A DNA stretch of 64,000 nt. It comes from an uncultured Bacilli bacterium (GTDB lineage Bacteria; Bacillota_I; Bacilli_A; ML615J-28; CAG-313). Where the stretch lies: assembly GCA_934140285.1 (NCBI GenBank), contig CAKPBI010000003.1:130588-194587 (forward strand), in the 5' to 3' direction. Position numbers and translations under genes: made by a program. The notes below the pieces were generated by a model, which did no database searches, had not been told where the DNA came from, and saw only the letters and a program-made list of their open reading frames with translations. Positions 26,127 through 35,208 of this stretch are shown piece after piece (the first letter of the stretch is position 1; every line of letters starts with the position of its first letter).

Positions 26127-26450
26127 ATGAAAAAAATAATTATTCCAGTAATTGTACTATTAATAATCATATTTATTGTTGGTGGATTTCATATCTTATT
26201 TCAAGGAATGGAAAAACTAATTCAAGTACTTGTTAATTTTTTTCCTTTATTTAAACCAATTATAAAACATTCGTTAAAAAAATATATAAGATCTTCCTAT
26301 TTTATTAGCAGCATAATTATATTTATTTTTTCCACGTTGGGGATTATTTTTAGTGCGAAGAAAAGAAAGACATTAATTTTAATTATATCTTCAATTTTAG
26401 ATATAATCTCTTTATTGAGTGTTATTAGTAATCTAATGGTGTGTGAATAA
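26127..26450 (+). CDS. Small membrane protein before a HEPN gene
   Basis: 107 residues with three hydrophobic segments (IIIPVIVLLIIIFIVGGFHI, ISSIIIFIFSTLGIIF, LILIISSILDIISLLSVIS). There is no clear ribosome binding site before the ATG, so expression may be low. The HEPN-like gene starts at the base after next, so the two are coupled. Membrane protein plus HEPN is a pairing seen in abortive infection loci. No family recognised. Confidence 0.6.
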   Translation: MKKIIIPVIVLLIIIFIVGGFHILFQGMEKLIQVLVNFFPLFKPIIKHSLKKYIRSSYFISSIIIFIFSTLGIIFSAKKRKTLILIISSILDIISLLSVISNLMVCE

Positions 26451-26451
26451 T

Positions 26452-26961
26452 ATGGAGATAATTACAATAGAGTCGTTAATCAAGGAAGTAAAACAATGTT
26501 TAAAAAATGAATGTGCCTTAGCAGCTTTAATTGTTGCTTTAACAATTCCTGATATATGTGGAAAAATTTTATATCCTAATGATTCTAATTCTCAAAGATA
26601 TAAAAAATGGTTTAATAAATATATTGGTGATTATGAACAATCAATAATTGATAAAGAAAAACCCAAAGATGAGCAAATGCCATATATGAATGGCGATGTT
26701 TTTTATAAATTAAGATGTGCAATTCTTCATGAAGGATCAGATGATATTTCTTCTAAGATTAATATACATGAATTTAACTTGTGCTACAATAGAAGCGCAA
26801 GATTAGAGAATACGTCAATTTTAAAAAGGACCGATTACTTAGTTAATGAATCTGTAATAGAATATTCAAAAGTAATTGTATGGAATATCAATGTATATTA
26901 CTTATGTGAAAAAATAATTTATGCAACTGAAATTTTTTTAAAAAGCAAAAATAAATGTTAA
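26452..26961 (+). CDS. HEPN-like protein
   Basis: 169 helical residues. R-x4-H at Arg88-His93 in FYKLRCAILHEGS, a common version of the HEPN catalytic motif. The N-terminal segment (CALAALIVALTIPDICGKI) is also typical of this group. ATG 26452 follows GGTGTG by 8 bases; an in-frame GTG at 26443 is the alternative. It is coupled to the small membrane protein upstream. Probably an RNA-cutting effector. Confidence 0.65.
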   Translation: MEIITIESLIKEVKQCLKNECALAALIVALTIPDICGKILYPNDSNSQRYKKWFNKYIGDYEQSIIDKEKPKDEQMPYMNGDVFYKLRCAILHEGSDDISSKINIHEFNLCYNRSARLENTSILKRTDYLVNESVIEYSKVIVWNINVYYLCEKIIYATEIFLKSKNKC

Positions 26962-27103
26962 TTATATATAAGTATACTTAAGGGCAACTAAAAAGCATTT
27001 AAATCGTAGTTAGTATAGTATTGTAGTAAAATTTATAATTAACATTAAATACTTACAAATTTATTAATAAGTATGATATTAAAATAAAAAAAAGGAAAAA
27101 ACT

Positions 27104-28030
27104 ATGAAAAAATGCAAAATTTGCGAAACTGAATTGAATGATATAAATAAATTAGATTATATAACTCTTTATGAACAAATTTATTGTGTCGAATGTAAAA
27201 CAATTAGTAACTTAAAAACTGAATTAATAAAATATTCAAAAAAAATACGTGATATTCAAGATAATGATCCAATTCAAAATAACAATATGATTACCGAATT
27301 TGAAAGCACAACTGAATTTGGACATTTATCTATTGCTCATTTAGATACGTATGATGAAAAAATAATTATTAAAAATAGAACAAATAGAATAAAGGATTTA
27401 ATTAATAGAATTATAGCAGGAAGAAATTTTCTTTATAGAGAACTTGAGCCAAAAGTTCAAATTCTTAGATCTATTTATAAAAATAAAGACAGATTCTGGA
27501 ATGACAGTGAAAATATGAAATTTCATATATGTATAGTTATAATTGAATATATTGTTATTAAATTGAATGAGTTCTTATCAAAAAGTAAAAATGCAACTAA
27601 GTACTCAATTCATAAAATTGAAAATATAATTAAAGAAAATAAATACACAATTTATAATGCTCAAAAAATAATAATTGAAAAAAAGTATCATAAATCCGGT
27701 GATGTTCAATACTTTGAATATCCAAGGTTTGAAATAGAAAGTTATTTAGAAAACCTTGAAACATTTAGGGAAGAATATCGTAATATAATTAATGCAATAG
27801 ATGACTATAGAGATAATATGTTTGCTCATATGGATGACTTAAAAAATACTGATTCTAAAATATATCTCACATATAATTATATTATTAAAATATTCAATTC
27901 ACTAAAAATAATTTATGATGGCTTCCTTTACTCAGTTGCACCTGATAAGTATACAAACTTGCACATAGAATTTAATTTAAAATTTGATTTACTAAATAAA
28001 ATATCTCAATTTTATTCTGATAATTATTAA
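27104..28030 (+). CDS. Zinc-ribbon protein with an AbiU2/HEPN-like end
   Basis: 308 residues. Two CxxC pairs (Cys4/Cys7 and Cys28/Cys31) form an N-terminal zinc ribbon. The rest is helical. DYRDNMFAHMDDLK with Arg236 and His242 (R-x5-H) matches the HEPN motif as seen in AbiU2-type proteins. It has its own ribosome binding site (AAAAAGGAAAAA) and terminator. It is the last + strand gene of the accessory block. Confidence 0.6.
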   Translation: MKKCKICETELNDINKLDYITLYEQIYCVECKTISNLKTELIKYSKKIRDIQDNDPIQNNNMITEFESTTEFGHLSIAHLDTYDEKIIIKNRTNRIKDLINRIIAGRNFLYRELEPKVQILRSIYKNKDRFWNDSENMKFHICIVIIEYIVIKLNEFLSKSKNATKYSIHKIENIIKENKYTIYNAQKIIIEKKYHKSGDVQYFEYPRFEIESYLENLETFREEYRNIINAIDDYRDNMFAHMDDLKNTDSKIYLTYNYIIKIFNSLKIIYDGFLYSVAPDKYTNLHIEFNLKFDLLNKISQFYSDNY

Positions 28031-28094
28031 AAAATTAAATAAATAAAACGGATATAATTATAAAAGTTAGATAGTATAAAAAAATATAACTATA

Positions 28095-28133
28095 AAAACA
28101 CCAGTATACGAATAATCGTAAACTGGTGTTTTA
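28095..28133. terminator. Bidirectional terminator between convergent genes
   Basis: AAAACACCAGT / ACTGGTGTTTT arms around a short TAC/GTA stem, with A-runs on one side and T-runs on the other. It serves the zinc-ribbon gene on + and would follow the broken surface gene on -. Confidence 0.8.
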
Positions 28134-28139
28134 GTATTA

Positions 28140-29015
28140 TTAAAATCTGTAAAATCCTAAATCTCTAATTGAAATAGTAGATTTGTTATTATATGCAGTA
28201 AGAAGAAGTTGAAGTGCTAGAGTACATAAATCTTCACATATTCTTCTTTGTACATTACTTTCAAAACTCATAAAGTCTAAAGTAGAATCTAATGTATACC
28301 ATTTTGAATAAACATAACCATCAAGAATGCCTTTATTCAAAGTACTTCCTAGAGAAACATATACAAAATTAAATCTATATTCTCCTTGATATGTACTAGG
28401 AAGATACATTCTTAATGTACAACTCTCATATGATTGAGTTAATTTTAAATCTACTCCCATATATAATCCCTTATTATCAATTCCATATGAAATAGTAATT
28501 TTACTTGCTGAATTTGATGATGAGTTTACAACATAATATCTGGAACCAGCAGAATCAGTTTGTCCATAATGATTTACATTATTTCTCATACTTTCTGTAA
28601 CCTTATTATAATTTAAGGGTAAAGCACTTTCGCTAAAGCAAGCTGTTACTTCCATATCTTGAGTAACACAAGCTAAACTTTCACTCCATCCGTAAAAATT
28701 ATAGCTATAACTAATATTATTATATGTTTCACTATTTCTTTTCGGAGTATCTCCAGCGTAAGTTACACTATCACCTTTAAATACGTATTTTGTTTCTAAA
28801 ACAGTTCCATCATAATTTTTAAATACAACTTTATATTTAGCCTCTGAAACATAAACTGCTGTATATGTAGTATCTTCATATATTGGTTCTAATGTCTTGT
28901 CCCAATGATCAAATACAAGTTTAGTATTTGCATCAGTTCTAGTTATTGTTGGAGTATCTCCATTATAAACTGGAGTTGTTCCTTCAAGAATTTCTTCTTG
29001 ATATAATACTATCAA
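28140..29015 (-). pseudogene. 5'-truncated InlB-repeat surface protein
   Basis: The open frame runs from the stop at 28140 up to 29075 with no ATG; only a TTG at 29015 could start it. The first visible residues (YYTVTLLNTDLIVLYQEE) are the middle of an InlB/MucBP-type repeat, and a second repeat follows (YKVVFKNYDGTVLETKYVFK). The C-terminal ~150 residues form an unrecognised beta-rich domain. The signal peptide is absent. A good ribosome-site-like AAAGGAAG lies upstream at ~29063-29075 with nothing sensible after it, so the 5' end seems deleted. Confidence 0.65.
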
Positions 29016-29229
29016 ATCAGTGTTTAAAAGTGTTACTGTGTAATATTTACGACTAACTTCTTTATTTTCTTCCTTTCATATAATAAGACACAAAAAGAAT
29101 ATAATAACAAAATAAATAAAAATTTATTAATAATGCAGAAAAATATATAAAATGTGTCTTATCTATAGAATGAAAGAAGATCAGATATTTTCTTTATTAT
29201 TTCAATTATTTTTAGGAAAGAGGGAAACA

Positions 29230-30834
29230 ATGAAAAAAATTAAAAAAATCTTTTTTTACTTTTTACTTCTTTTTTTATCAACAATACTATATAGTTGTGG
29301 TAATAAAATAAAGTTTAAGGTAAATTTTATTGTTGATGATTCTATTTATGCAACCATTAAAACAAGTGGCAAGGAAATAATAGAAATACCATCAAATCCA
29401 AGCAAAGAAGGATATACATTTGAAGGATGGTATTGGGATAAAGAAATCTGGCTAAAACCATTTACTGCAAAATCACTACTTGAAGTAAGTTTATCTGAAA
29501 ATATGAATGTTTATGCCAAATTTATTGATAATGATGATCCGATAGGAACAGATTTAAAGATAAAAGATGAATTTAATCCAATATATAGTAAAGATGATAA
29601 TTCTTGGTTCTTTAAAGTTTCTAATAATACTAAAATTTTTTCTATGTCAGATTGTGTTAATATTAGTAATAAATCAATTTGGACATTATCAAAAGATATA
29701 TCGGGTAATGATATTATAAGTAGTAAAACAATTGAGTTAGAACTTGGAAATAATGAGTATTATATTCAAGTTAATGATCAAGATACAAATAAAATTAAAC
29801 AATATAAAATAATTATTAGAAGAAAACCTATATATACTGTTTATTTTGATACAAATGGAGGATCAATATGTGAAATTAAATATGTCGAAGAAGATGATTA
29901 TATTGAAGAACCTAAAACTAGCAAAATAGGATATACATTTAAAGGATGGAACTATAATTTTGCTAGTCCAATTACTGAAAATATGACAATTATTGCTGAT
30001 TGGACTCCAAATATTTATTCTATAAGGTATGATCCTAATGGAGGAGATATTAGTACAACATATGAGGAAGTAGAATATGGATCATTATTTATTCCAAAAG
30101 TTCCAATTAGAAAAGGCTATCTATTTAAATATTGGTATAATGATGAAATTATAATTCATGATAATGGAATATGGACATATCCATTAGATTTAGAAGTAAA
30201 AGCTATGTGGACTCCTTGCACGTATAAAATTAGTTATGAATTAAATGGTGGAAAAATGTTACATACATCTCCAAAACTATACTCATATGGTAGTTCAATT
30301 ATAATTGAGAATCCAATAAAAGAAGGGTATGAGTTTAAAGGTTGGATAGTTAATGGAGAAATATATAATGTTAAAGATTATGAAATTTCTCCAACAACAC
30401 TTGGTGATATTAATCTTGAAGCGATTTTTGAACCCAAATCTTATAATATAACATTTGATACAAATGGTGGAAGTTGTAGAATTACAGAGCTAATAGTTAA
30501 ATATAACGAAAAATATTATTTACCAACACCTGAAAGGAAAGGGTATATATTTAAAGGTTGGTATAATAAATCAACACTTATTTCAGATGGAACATGGAAA
30601 AAAACTTCAGATTTAGTAGTAACTGCAAAATGGGAAACAATTAAATATAAGATTAAGTATAATTTAGACGGAGGACAAAATGTATTAAATCCTATGGAAT
30701 ATACTATAGAAACCGATACAATTGTTTTGAATGATGCGTACAAAAAAGGATATTTATTCTTAGGGTGGACTACCGCAAGTGATGATATACCAAAAAAAAT
30801 AAAGAAATTAAAAATGGAACATTTGGTAATTTAG
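29230..30834 (+). CDS. Giant InlB-repeat surface lipoprotein, 5' part
   Basis: 534 residues from ATG 29230 (ribosome binding site GAGGG). Lipoprotein signal with lipobox LYSC. It contains an early InlB-like repeat (GYTFEGWYWDKE), a Cadherin-like/immunoglobulin-like stretch, then several Listeria-Bacteroides repeats of the type YDPNGGDI...GYLFKYWY, each closing in KAMWT or similar. The frame ends at TAG 30832-30834 because of a shift in the A8 tract at 30792-30799; the natural continuation lies in the next frame. The whole gene 29230-34841 would encode about 1870 residues. Confidence 0.85.
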   Translation: MKKIKKIFFYFLLLFLSTILYSCGNKIKFKVNFIVDDSIYATIKTSGKEIIEIPSNPSKEGYTFEGWYWDKEIWLKPFTAKSLLEVSLSENMNVYAKFIDNDDPIGTDLKIKDEFNPIYSKDDNSWFFKVSNNTKIFSMSDCVNISNKSIWTLSKDISGNDIISSKTIELELGNNEYYIQVNDQDTNKIKQYKIIIRRKPIYTVYFDTNGGSICEIKYVEEDDYIEEPKTSKIGYTFKGWNYNFASPITENMTIIADWTPNIYSIRYDPNGGDISTTYEEVEYGSLFIPKVPIRKGYLFKYWYNDEIIIHDNGIWTYPLDLEVKAMWTPCTYKISYELNGGKMLHTSPKLYSYGSSIIIENPIKEGYEFKGWIVNGEIYNVKDYEISPTTLGDINLEAIFEPKSYNITFDTNGGSCRITELIVKYNEKYYLPTPERKGYIFKGWYNKSTLISDGTWKKTSDLVVTAKWETIKYKIKYNLDGGQNVLNPMEYTIETDTIVLNDAYKKGYLFLGWTTASDDIPKKIKKLKMEHLVI

Positions 30835-30857
30835 AATTCACAGCACATTTTGAGCCA

Positions 30858-33800
30858 ATGACGTTTAAAATTTATTATGATGTAAATGGTGGAAGTCAAC
30901 TTTTAGAAAGTGTATTGATTTGCAAATATAATCAGGAATATAAATTAGCACTTCCAACAAGGATAGGCTATACCTTTGAAGGATGGTATTACGAAAATGA
31001 AAAATTTAATAATGGAATATGGACAGGTTTAAGTGATATTATATTAGTTGCTAAATGGTCAGTTATAGATTATTCAATTGTCTACAATTTAAATGGTGGA
31101 ATATGTGATATAAAATTAATTGATAAATATAATTATGAGTCTGATGATATAATAGTAACAAAACCAACCAAAAAAGGATATACATTTGTAGGATGGAAAG
31201 TAAACGACCTTTCTGACTTAATAAGTAACTATACAATTAAGCATAATTCAACGGGAAATATAGAATTGATAGCTATATATGAAATTAATACCTATACAAT
31301 AACGTTAGATGTTAATGGTGGAGATCCCTTGCTAGAGGACAAAATTTCTGTCACATATGATTCACCTTTCGAATTAGTAGTACCATCTAGAAAAGGATAT
31401 CAATTTGAAGGATGGTATTATAATACAGAAAAAGTATCATTTGGTATTTGGCAAAACGATTATAGTATTACAGTTAAAGCAAAGTGGATAATAATTAATT
31501 ACAATATATCATATGATCTTAATGGTGGGAAAAATAATTCAAATAATGTTACTAGTTATAATTATGAATCAAACGATATAAAAATATATTATCCGTTAAA
31601 GACAGGCTATACTTTTATTGGATGGATAATGAATGATAATTCAGATCTAGTTATGGATTACGTTATAAAACATAATTCAACTAATGATTTAAAATTAAAA
31701 GCGTATTATAAAGTAAACACTTACAAAGTTTTATTAGATGTTAATGGTGGAAATGAATTAAGTGAAAATGAGTATAGTATTGATTATGACTCAGAGTTTA
31801 ATTTAGTAGTTCCAGAAAGAAATGGATATAATTTTGAAGGATGGTATTTAAATGAAAATAAAATAAATTCTGGAAAATGGACAATTGATGGAAATGTTAC
31901 ATTGAGAGCAAAGTGGAAAATAATAAAATATAATATTATTTATGTTCTTGATGAAGGAATAAACAACTCATTAAACCCACTAAGTTACACATATGATGAT
32001 GAAACAATAATATTAAAAGAGCCGAACAAAATAGGATATGCGTTTATAGGATGGGTGCAAAACAAATTAGAAGTGCCAAATAAAAATGTTAGTATTTTGC
32101 ATAATAGTATTGGTGATAAAACATATTATGCAAAATGGAAAGCAAATAATTATAATATTACTTATGATGTTAATGGTGGTAATAAATTAACAAACAATAT
32201 ACAAACAGTAACATATGACAAAGAAGTTAACTTATTAATTCCATCAAAAACTGGTTATAAATTTATTGGATGGTATAACAATGATGTAGAAATTAAAAGT
32301 GGAGTTTGGAAAATAAATTCTAATATAACATTAAAAGCTAAATGGGAAGCAAAAAAATATACAATAATTAAACATATAGGTACATTTACAGAAAAAGCAG
32401 TAGTAACATATGATGAAATGTATAATTTAGGAACTCCAAATAAAAATTATTATACATTTGTTGGATATTATACAAAGGAATATGGAGAAGGAATCAAGTA
32501 TACTGATCAATACGGAAATTCAATTAATAGATACACTGATGCAAAGGATATAGATCTATATGCGTTATTCACTTATACATTGTCATTTGTTACGAATGGT
32601 GGAAACAATGTACCATCAATAACGCTAAAGGAAAATGAATCATTTGATAATTCAATAATTTGTAAAAAAGAAAATCGTAGTTTTGCTGGTTGGTATAAAG
32701 ATACTCAATTAACAAACATAGTAAGTAATGAACCATTAAAAACAATGACTTTATATGCAAAATGGGAAGAAGAAGTAATACCTTATTTTTTAAAGTATTC
32801 ATTATCTAATAATAGTGTAACAATTACAGGCTCAACATTTACTGGAGATAAACTAATTATACCAACGCATATTGGAGGATATGAAGTAAAGACAATAGGA
32901 TCACGTGCATTTTCTGGAATGAAACTAATAAAAGAAGTATATATACCAGAGACTGTAACAGAAATAGGAAATTCAGCATTCTATGGTTGTAGTAAATTAG
33001 AAACAATAACAATACCATTTGTTGGAATGAAACAAGAAACTACAAACAGTAGTACAGCATTGTTTGGTTATATATTTGGAGGCTCAGATGGAGTATACCA
33101 ACATTACCAACTTAGCACAGGAAAAGATGAAACTATTAAATATAGCATTCCAACCACAATCCAAAAGGTAAACGTAACAGTACAAACAGAAATTCCATAT
33201 GGAGCATTTAGTGGATGTACTTTTATTAAAGAAATAAAAATACCAGAAAGTGTAAAAGAAATAGGAGCCTATGCATTTTATAATTGTAACAGTATATATA
33301 AATTAAATAGTGAAGAAGAAGGCGTTTTAAATATTCCAAAGGCAGTAATAAATATTTCTGATTATTCATTCTACCAATGTCAAAGCATTGAAGTAGTAAC
33401 AATGGGAAATGAACTTACAAATATAGGAGCTTATGCATTTTATGGATGTTCTTCAGTAGTAAAGTTTAATACAGAAAAAGTTAATAGTCTTGTTGTTCCA
33501 AATGGATGTCAAACAATAGGATCACGTGCATTTTCTGGAATGAAACTAATAAAAGAAGTATATATACCAGAGACTGTAACAGAAATAGGAAATTCAGCAT
33601 TCTATGGTTGTAGTAAATTAGAAACAATAACAATACCATTTGTTGGAATGAAACAAGAAACTACAAACAGTAGTACAGCATTGTTTGGTTATATATTTGG
33701 AGGCTCAGATGGAGTATACCAACATTACCAACTTAGCACAGGAAAAGATGAAACTATTAAATATAGCATTCCAACCACAATCCAAAAGGTAAACGTAACA

Positions 33801-34841
33801 GTACAAACAGAAATTCCATATGGAGCATTTAGTGGATGTACTTTTATTAAAGAAATAAATGTTTTAGTTAATGCTGATTTAACATCAGAAAAATGTTTAT
33901 ACAATTGCGGTGCTGTTGTTAACAAAGTTTTACAAGAATATCCATATGTGCCATGGGATGGAAAAAAAGTTTCAAATATTTTGAATAAAGGATTAGGAAC
34001 AAGTAATAGTCCATATTTAATTGAAAATGGAGCTGATTTAGCATATATTGCTGAAAAAGTAAATAGTGGAGTTAGTTTTGAAGGTGTATACTTCAAATTA
34101 ACAAGAAATATTAATTTAAATCAACACGGTTTAGTAATTGGAATAGATGCATCTCATCCATTCAAAGGTATTATTAATGGTTGTGGATATAAAATTGAAA
34201 ATTATAAACTCGAAACAAAAAACGCATATGCTGGTATATTTGGATATTTCGAAGGTACTATTGATAATATCGGATTTGAAAATTTATATTTATATTCAGA
34301 TTGTGTTGATGAAAAATTATATGTAGGTATATTTGCTTATGTAGGAGCAAATGCTCATATTAGTAATATCTACGCTAGTGGAAAAATTGTAGGACAAGGG
34401 AAAAATATTACATATGTTGGTGGTATAGCAGGTTATTCGAATGGTATAATCGAAAATAGTTATTCAGCAGTTGATGTATATTCTATAAGCTTAGAATACA
34501 TAGCTTATGCAGGTGGAGTTGTTGGATATCTTGAATATGGAAAAATTAATAATTCATTAACAATTGGTAAGGTTTCTGCTAAGGGAGCAACAACTCCATA
34601 TAGTAGAAATGGTGGACTAGTTGGTTTCTCATCAGTAAATGCAATTATTAATAATTCGTATAGATCATTATCTCAAATATTGATAAGATATAATAATTCA
34701 AATTCCAGCTATAATGAAATAGGAGAAACTATTGATGTTACTTCTATGAGAGCATTCGAAATTATTAACAAATTATTATGGGACACAAATATCTGGAGTT
34801 ATAATTATAAGACTCCTAAATTAGGAAAAGCTGCAATTTAA
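30858..34841 (+). CDS. Giant InlB-repeat / BspA-like surface protein, 3' part
   Basis: 1327 residues from the first ATG, but the protein sequence is continuous with the upstream part if read in this frame from about 30792 (NKEIKNGTFGNLEFTAHFEP). Order of regions: about ten InlB B-repeats (DVNGG...GYTFEGWY...AKW); at ~650-1030 a BspA-type leucine-rich repeat region (IPETVTEIGNSAFYGCSKLE) with a 347-bp duplication; at ~1060-1320 a GLUG-like beta-helix end (YAGIFGYFEGTIDNIGFEN, YVGGIAGYSNGIIENSYS). Probably an adhesin. No LPXTG anchor is needed, since the 5' part has a lipobox. No ribosome binding site precedes ATG 30858. Confidence 0.85.
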   Translation: MTFKIYYDVNGGSQLLESVLICKYNQEYKLALPTRIGYTFEGWYYENEKFNNGIWTGLSDIILVAKWSVIDYSIVYNLNGGICDIKLIDKYNYESDDIIVTKPTKKGYTFVGWKVNDLSDLISNYTIKHNSTGNIELIAIYEINTYTITLDVNGGDPLLEDKISVTYDSPFELVVPSRKGYQFEGWYYNTEKVSFGIWQNDYSITVKAKWIIINYNISYDLNGGKNNSNNVTSYNYESNDIKIYYPLKTGYTFIGWIMNDNSDLVMDYVIKHNSTNDLKLKAYYKVNTYKVLLDVNGGNELSENEYSIDYDSEFNLVVPERNGYNFEGWYLNENKINSGKWTIDGNVTLRAKWKIIKYNIIYVLDEGINNSLNPLSYTYDDETIILKEPNKIGYAFIGWVQNKLEVPNKNVSILHNSIGDKTYYAKWKANNYNITYDVNGGNKLTNNIQTVTYDKEVNLLIPSKTGYKFIGWYNNDVEIKSGVWKINSNITLKAKWEAKKYTIIKHIGTFTEKAVVTYDEMYNLGTPNKNYYTFVGYYTKEYGEGIKYTDQYGNSINRYTDAKDIDLYALFTYTLSFVTNGGNNVPSITLKENESFDNSIICKKENRSFAGWYKDTQLTNIVSNEPLKTMTLYAKWEEEVIPYFLKYSLSNNSVTITGSTFTGDKLIIPTHIGGYEVKTIGSRAFSGMKLIKEVYIPETVTEIGNSAFYGCSKLETITIPFVGMKQETTNSSTALFGYIFGGSDGVYQHYQLSTGKDETIKYSIPTTIQKVNVTVQTEIPYGAFSGCTFIKEIKIPESVKEIGAYAFYNCNSIYKLNSEEEGVLNIPKAVINISDYSFYQCQSIEVVTMGNELTNIGAYAFYGCSSVVKFNTEKVNSLVVPNGCQTIGSRAFSGMKLIKEVYIPETVTEIGNSAFYGCSKLETITIPFVGMKQETTNSSTALFGYIFGGSDGVYQHYQLSTGKDETIKYSIPTTIQKVNVTVQTEIPYGAFSGCTFIKEINVLVNADLTSEKCLYNCGAVVNKVLQEYPYVPWDGKKVSNILNKGLGTSNSPYLIENGADLAYIAEKVNSGVSFEGVYFKLTRNINLNQHGLVIGIDASHPFKGIINGCGYKIENYKLETKNAYAGIFGYFEGTIDNIGFENLYLYSDCVDEKLYVGIFAYVGANAHISNIYASGKIVGQGKNITYVGGIAGYSNGIIENSYSAVDVYSISLEYIAYAGGVVGYLEYGKINNSLTIGKVSAKGATTPYSRNGGLVGFSSVNAIINNSYRSLSQILIRYNNSNSSYNEIGETIDVTSMRAFEIINKLLWDTNIWSYNYKTPKLGKAAI
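32892..33238 (+). repeat. 347-bp direct repeat, copy 1
   Basis: Starts ACAATAGGATCACGTG, ends AAAGAAATAAA. The same sequence recurs 621 bases downstream without a difference that I can see. It encodes about 115 residues of the leucine-rich repeat region. Confidence 0.85.
33513..33859 (+). repeat. 347-bp direct repeat, copy 2
   Basis: Second copy of 32892-33238, in the same reading frame. The 274 bases between the copies encode different leucine-rich repeats. Confidence 0.85.
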
Positions 34842-34945
34842 CAAAATTAAAATTTGTATTCTAATGACACTGAAAATTAATAGTTTAATAATAAAGATAA
34901 TATATTTTATATTTTTTGGTAAAATAAATTAGTAAAATATTTAGC

Positions 34946-34983
34946 AAAAGACTTATTCAAAAGCATGAATAAGTCTTTTTATT
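34946..34983 (+). terminator. Rho-independent terminator after the giant surface gene
   Basis: 14-bp stem AAAAGACTTATTCA / TGAATAAGTCTTTT with a short loop, followed by T5. Confidence 0.88.
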
Positions 34984-35137
34984 TGGATAATTAAACTAGT
35001 ATAATTATGGGTTATATAAGGTTTTTTTGTTACACCTTTAATATGTATATTCCTTATATTATATATAAAATTACTAGAATATGTGTAGATTAAATCATAA
35101 ATATGACAAAATTTATACAAATTAGTAAAGTTGTCTA

Positions 35138-35166
35138 TCGACAAATGATTAAAAAGATGATATAAT
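35138..35166 (+). promoter_or_regulatory. Sigma-70/sigma-A type promoter
   Basis: TCGACA, 17 bases, TATAAT. The unusual TCGACA version of the -35 box is the same as in the three small RNA promoters. Confidence 0.7.
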
Positions 35167-35208
35167 TAAATTGTGTAAAACACAAATTAAAAAAGAGGAG
35201 AGAAAAAA

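Larger units (their letters stand above)
34842..35208 (+). other. Intergenic region with terminator and promoter
   Basis: This 367-base gap carries no coding frame of note. A terminator AAAAGACTTATTCA / TGAATAAGTCTTTT lies at 34946-34983. The promoter TCGACA (35138) - 17 - TATAAT (35161) drives the next lipoprotein gene, with a small TTGTG / CACAA hairpin after the start site. Confidence 0.7.

Noticed and set aside
33725..34096. 123-codon minus-strand open frame
   Set aside because: It lies wholly inside the giant surface gene, has no ribosome binding site and no domain pattern.
29230..34841. Regular repeats as a CRISPR array
   Set aside because: The repeats are coding, vary in sequence and translate into InlB-type and leucine-rich repeats; there are no spacers or cas genes.
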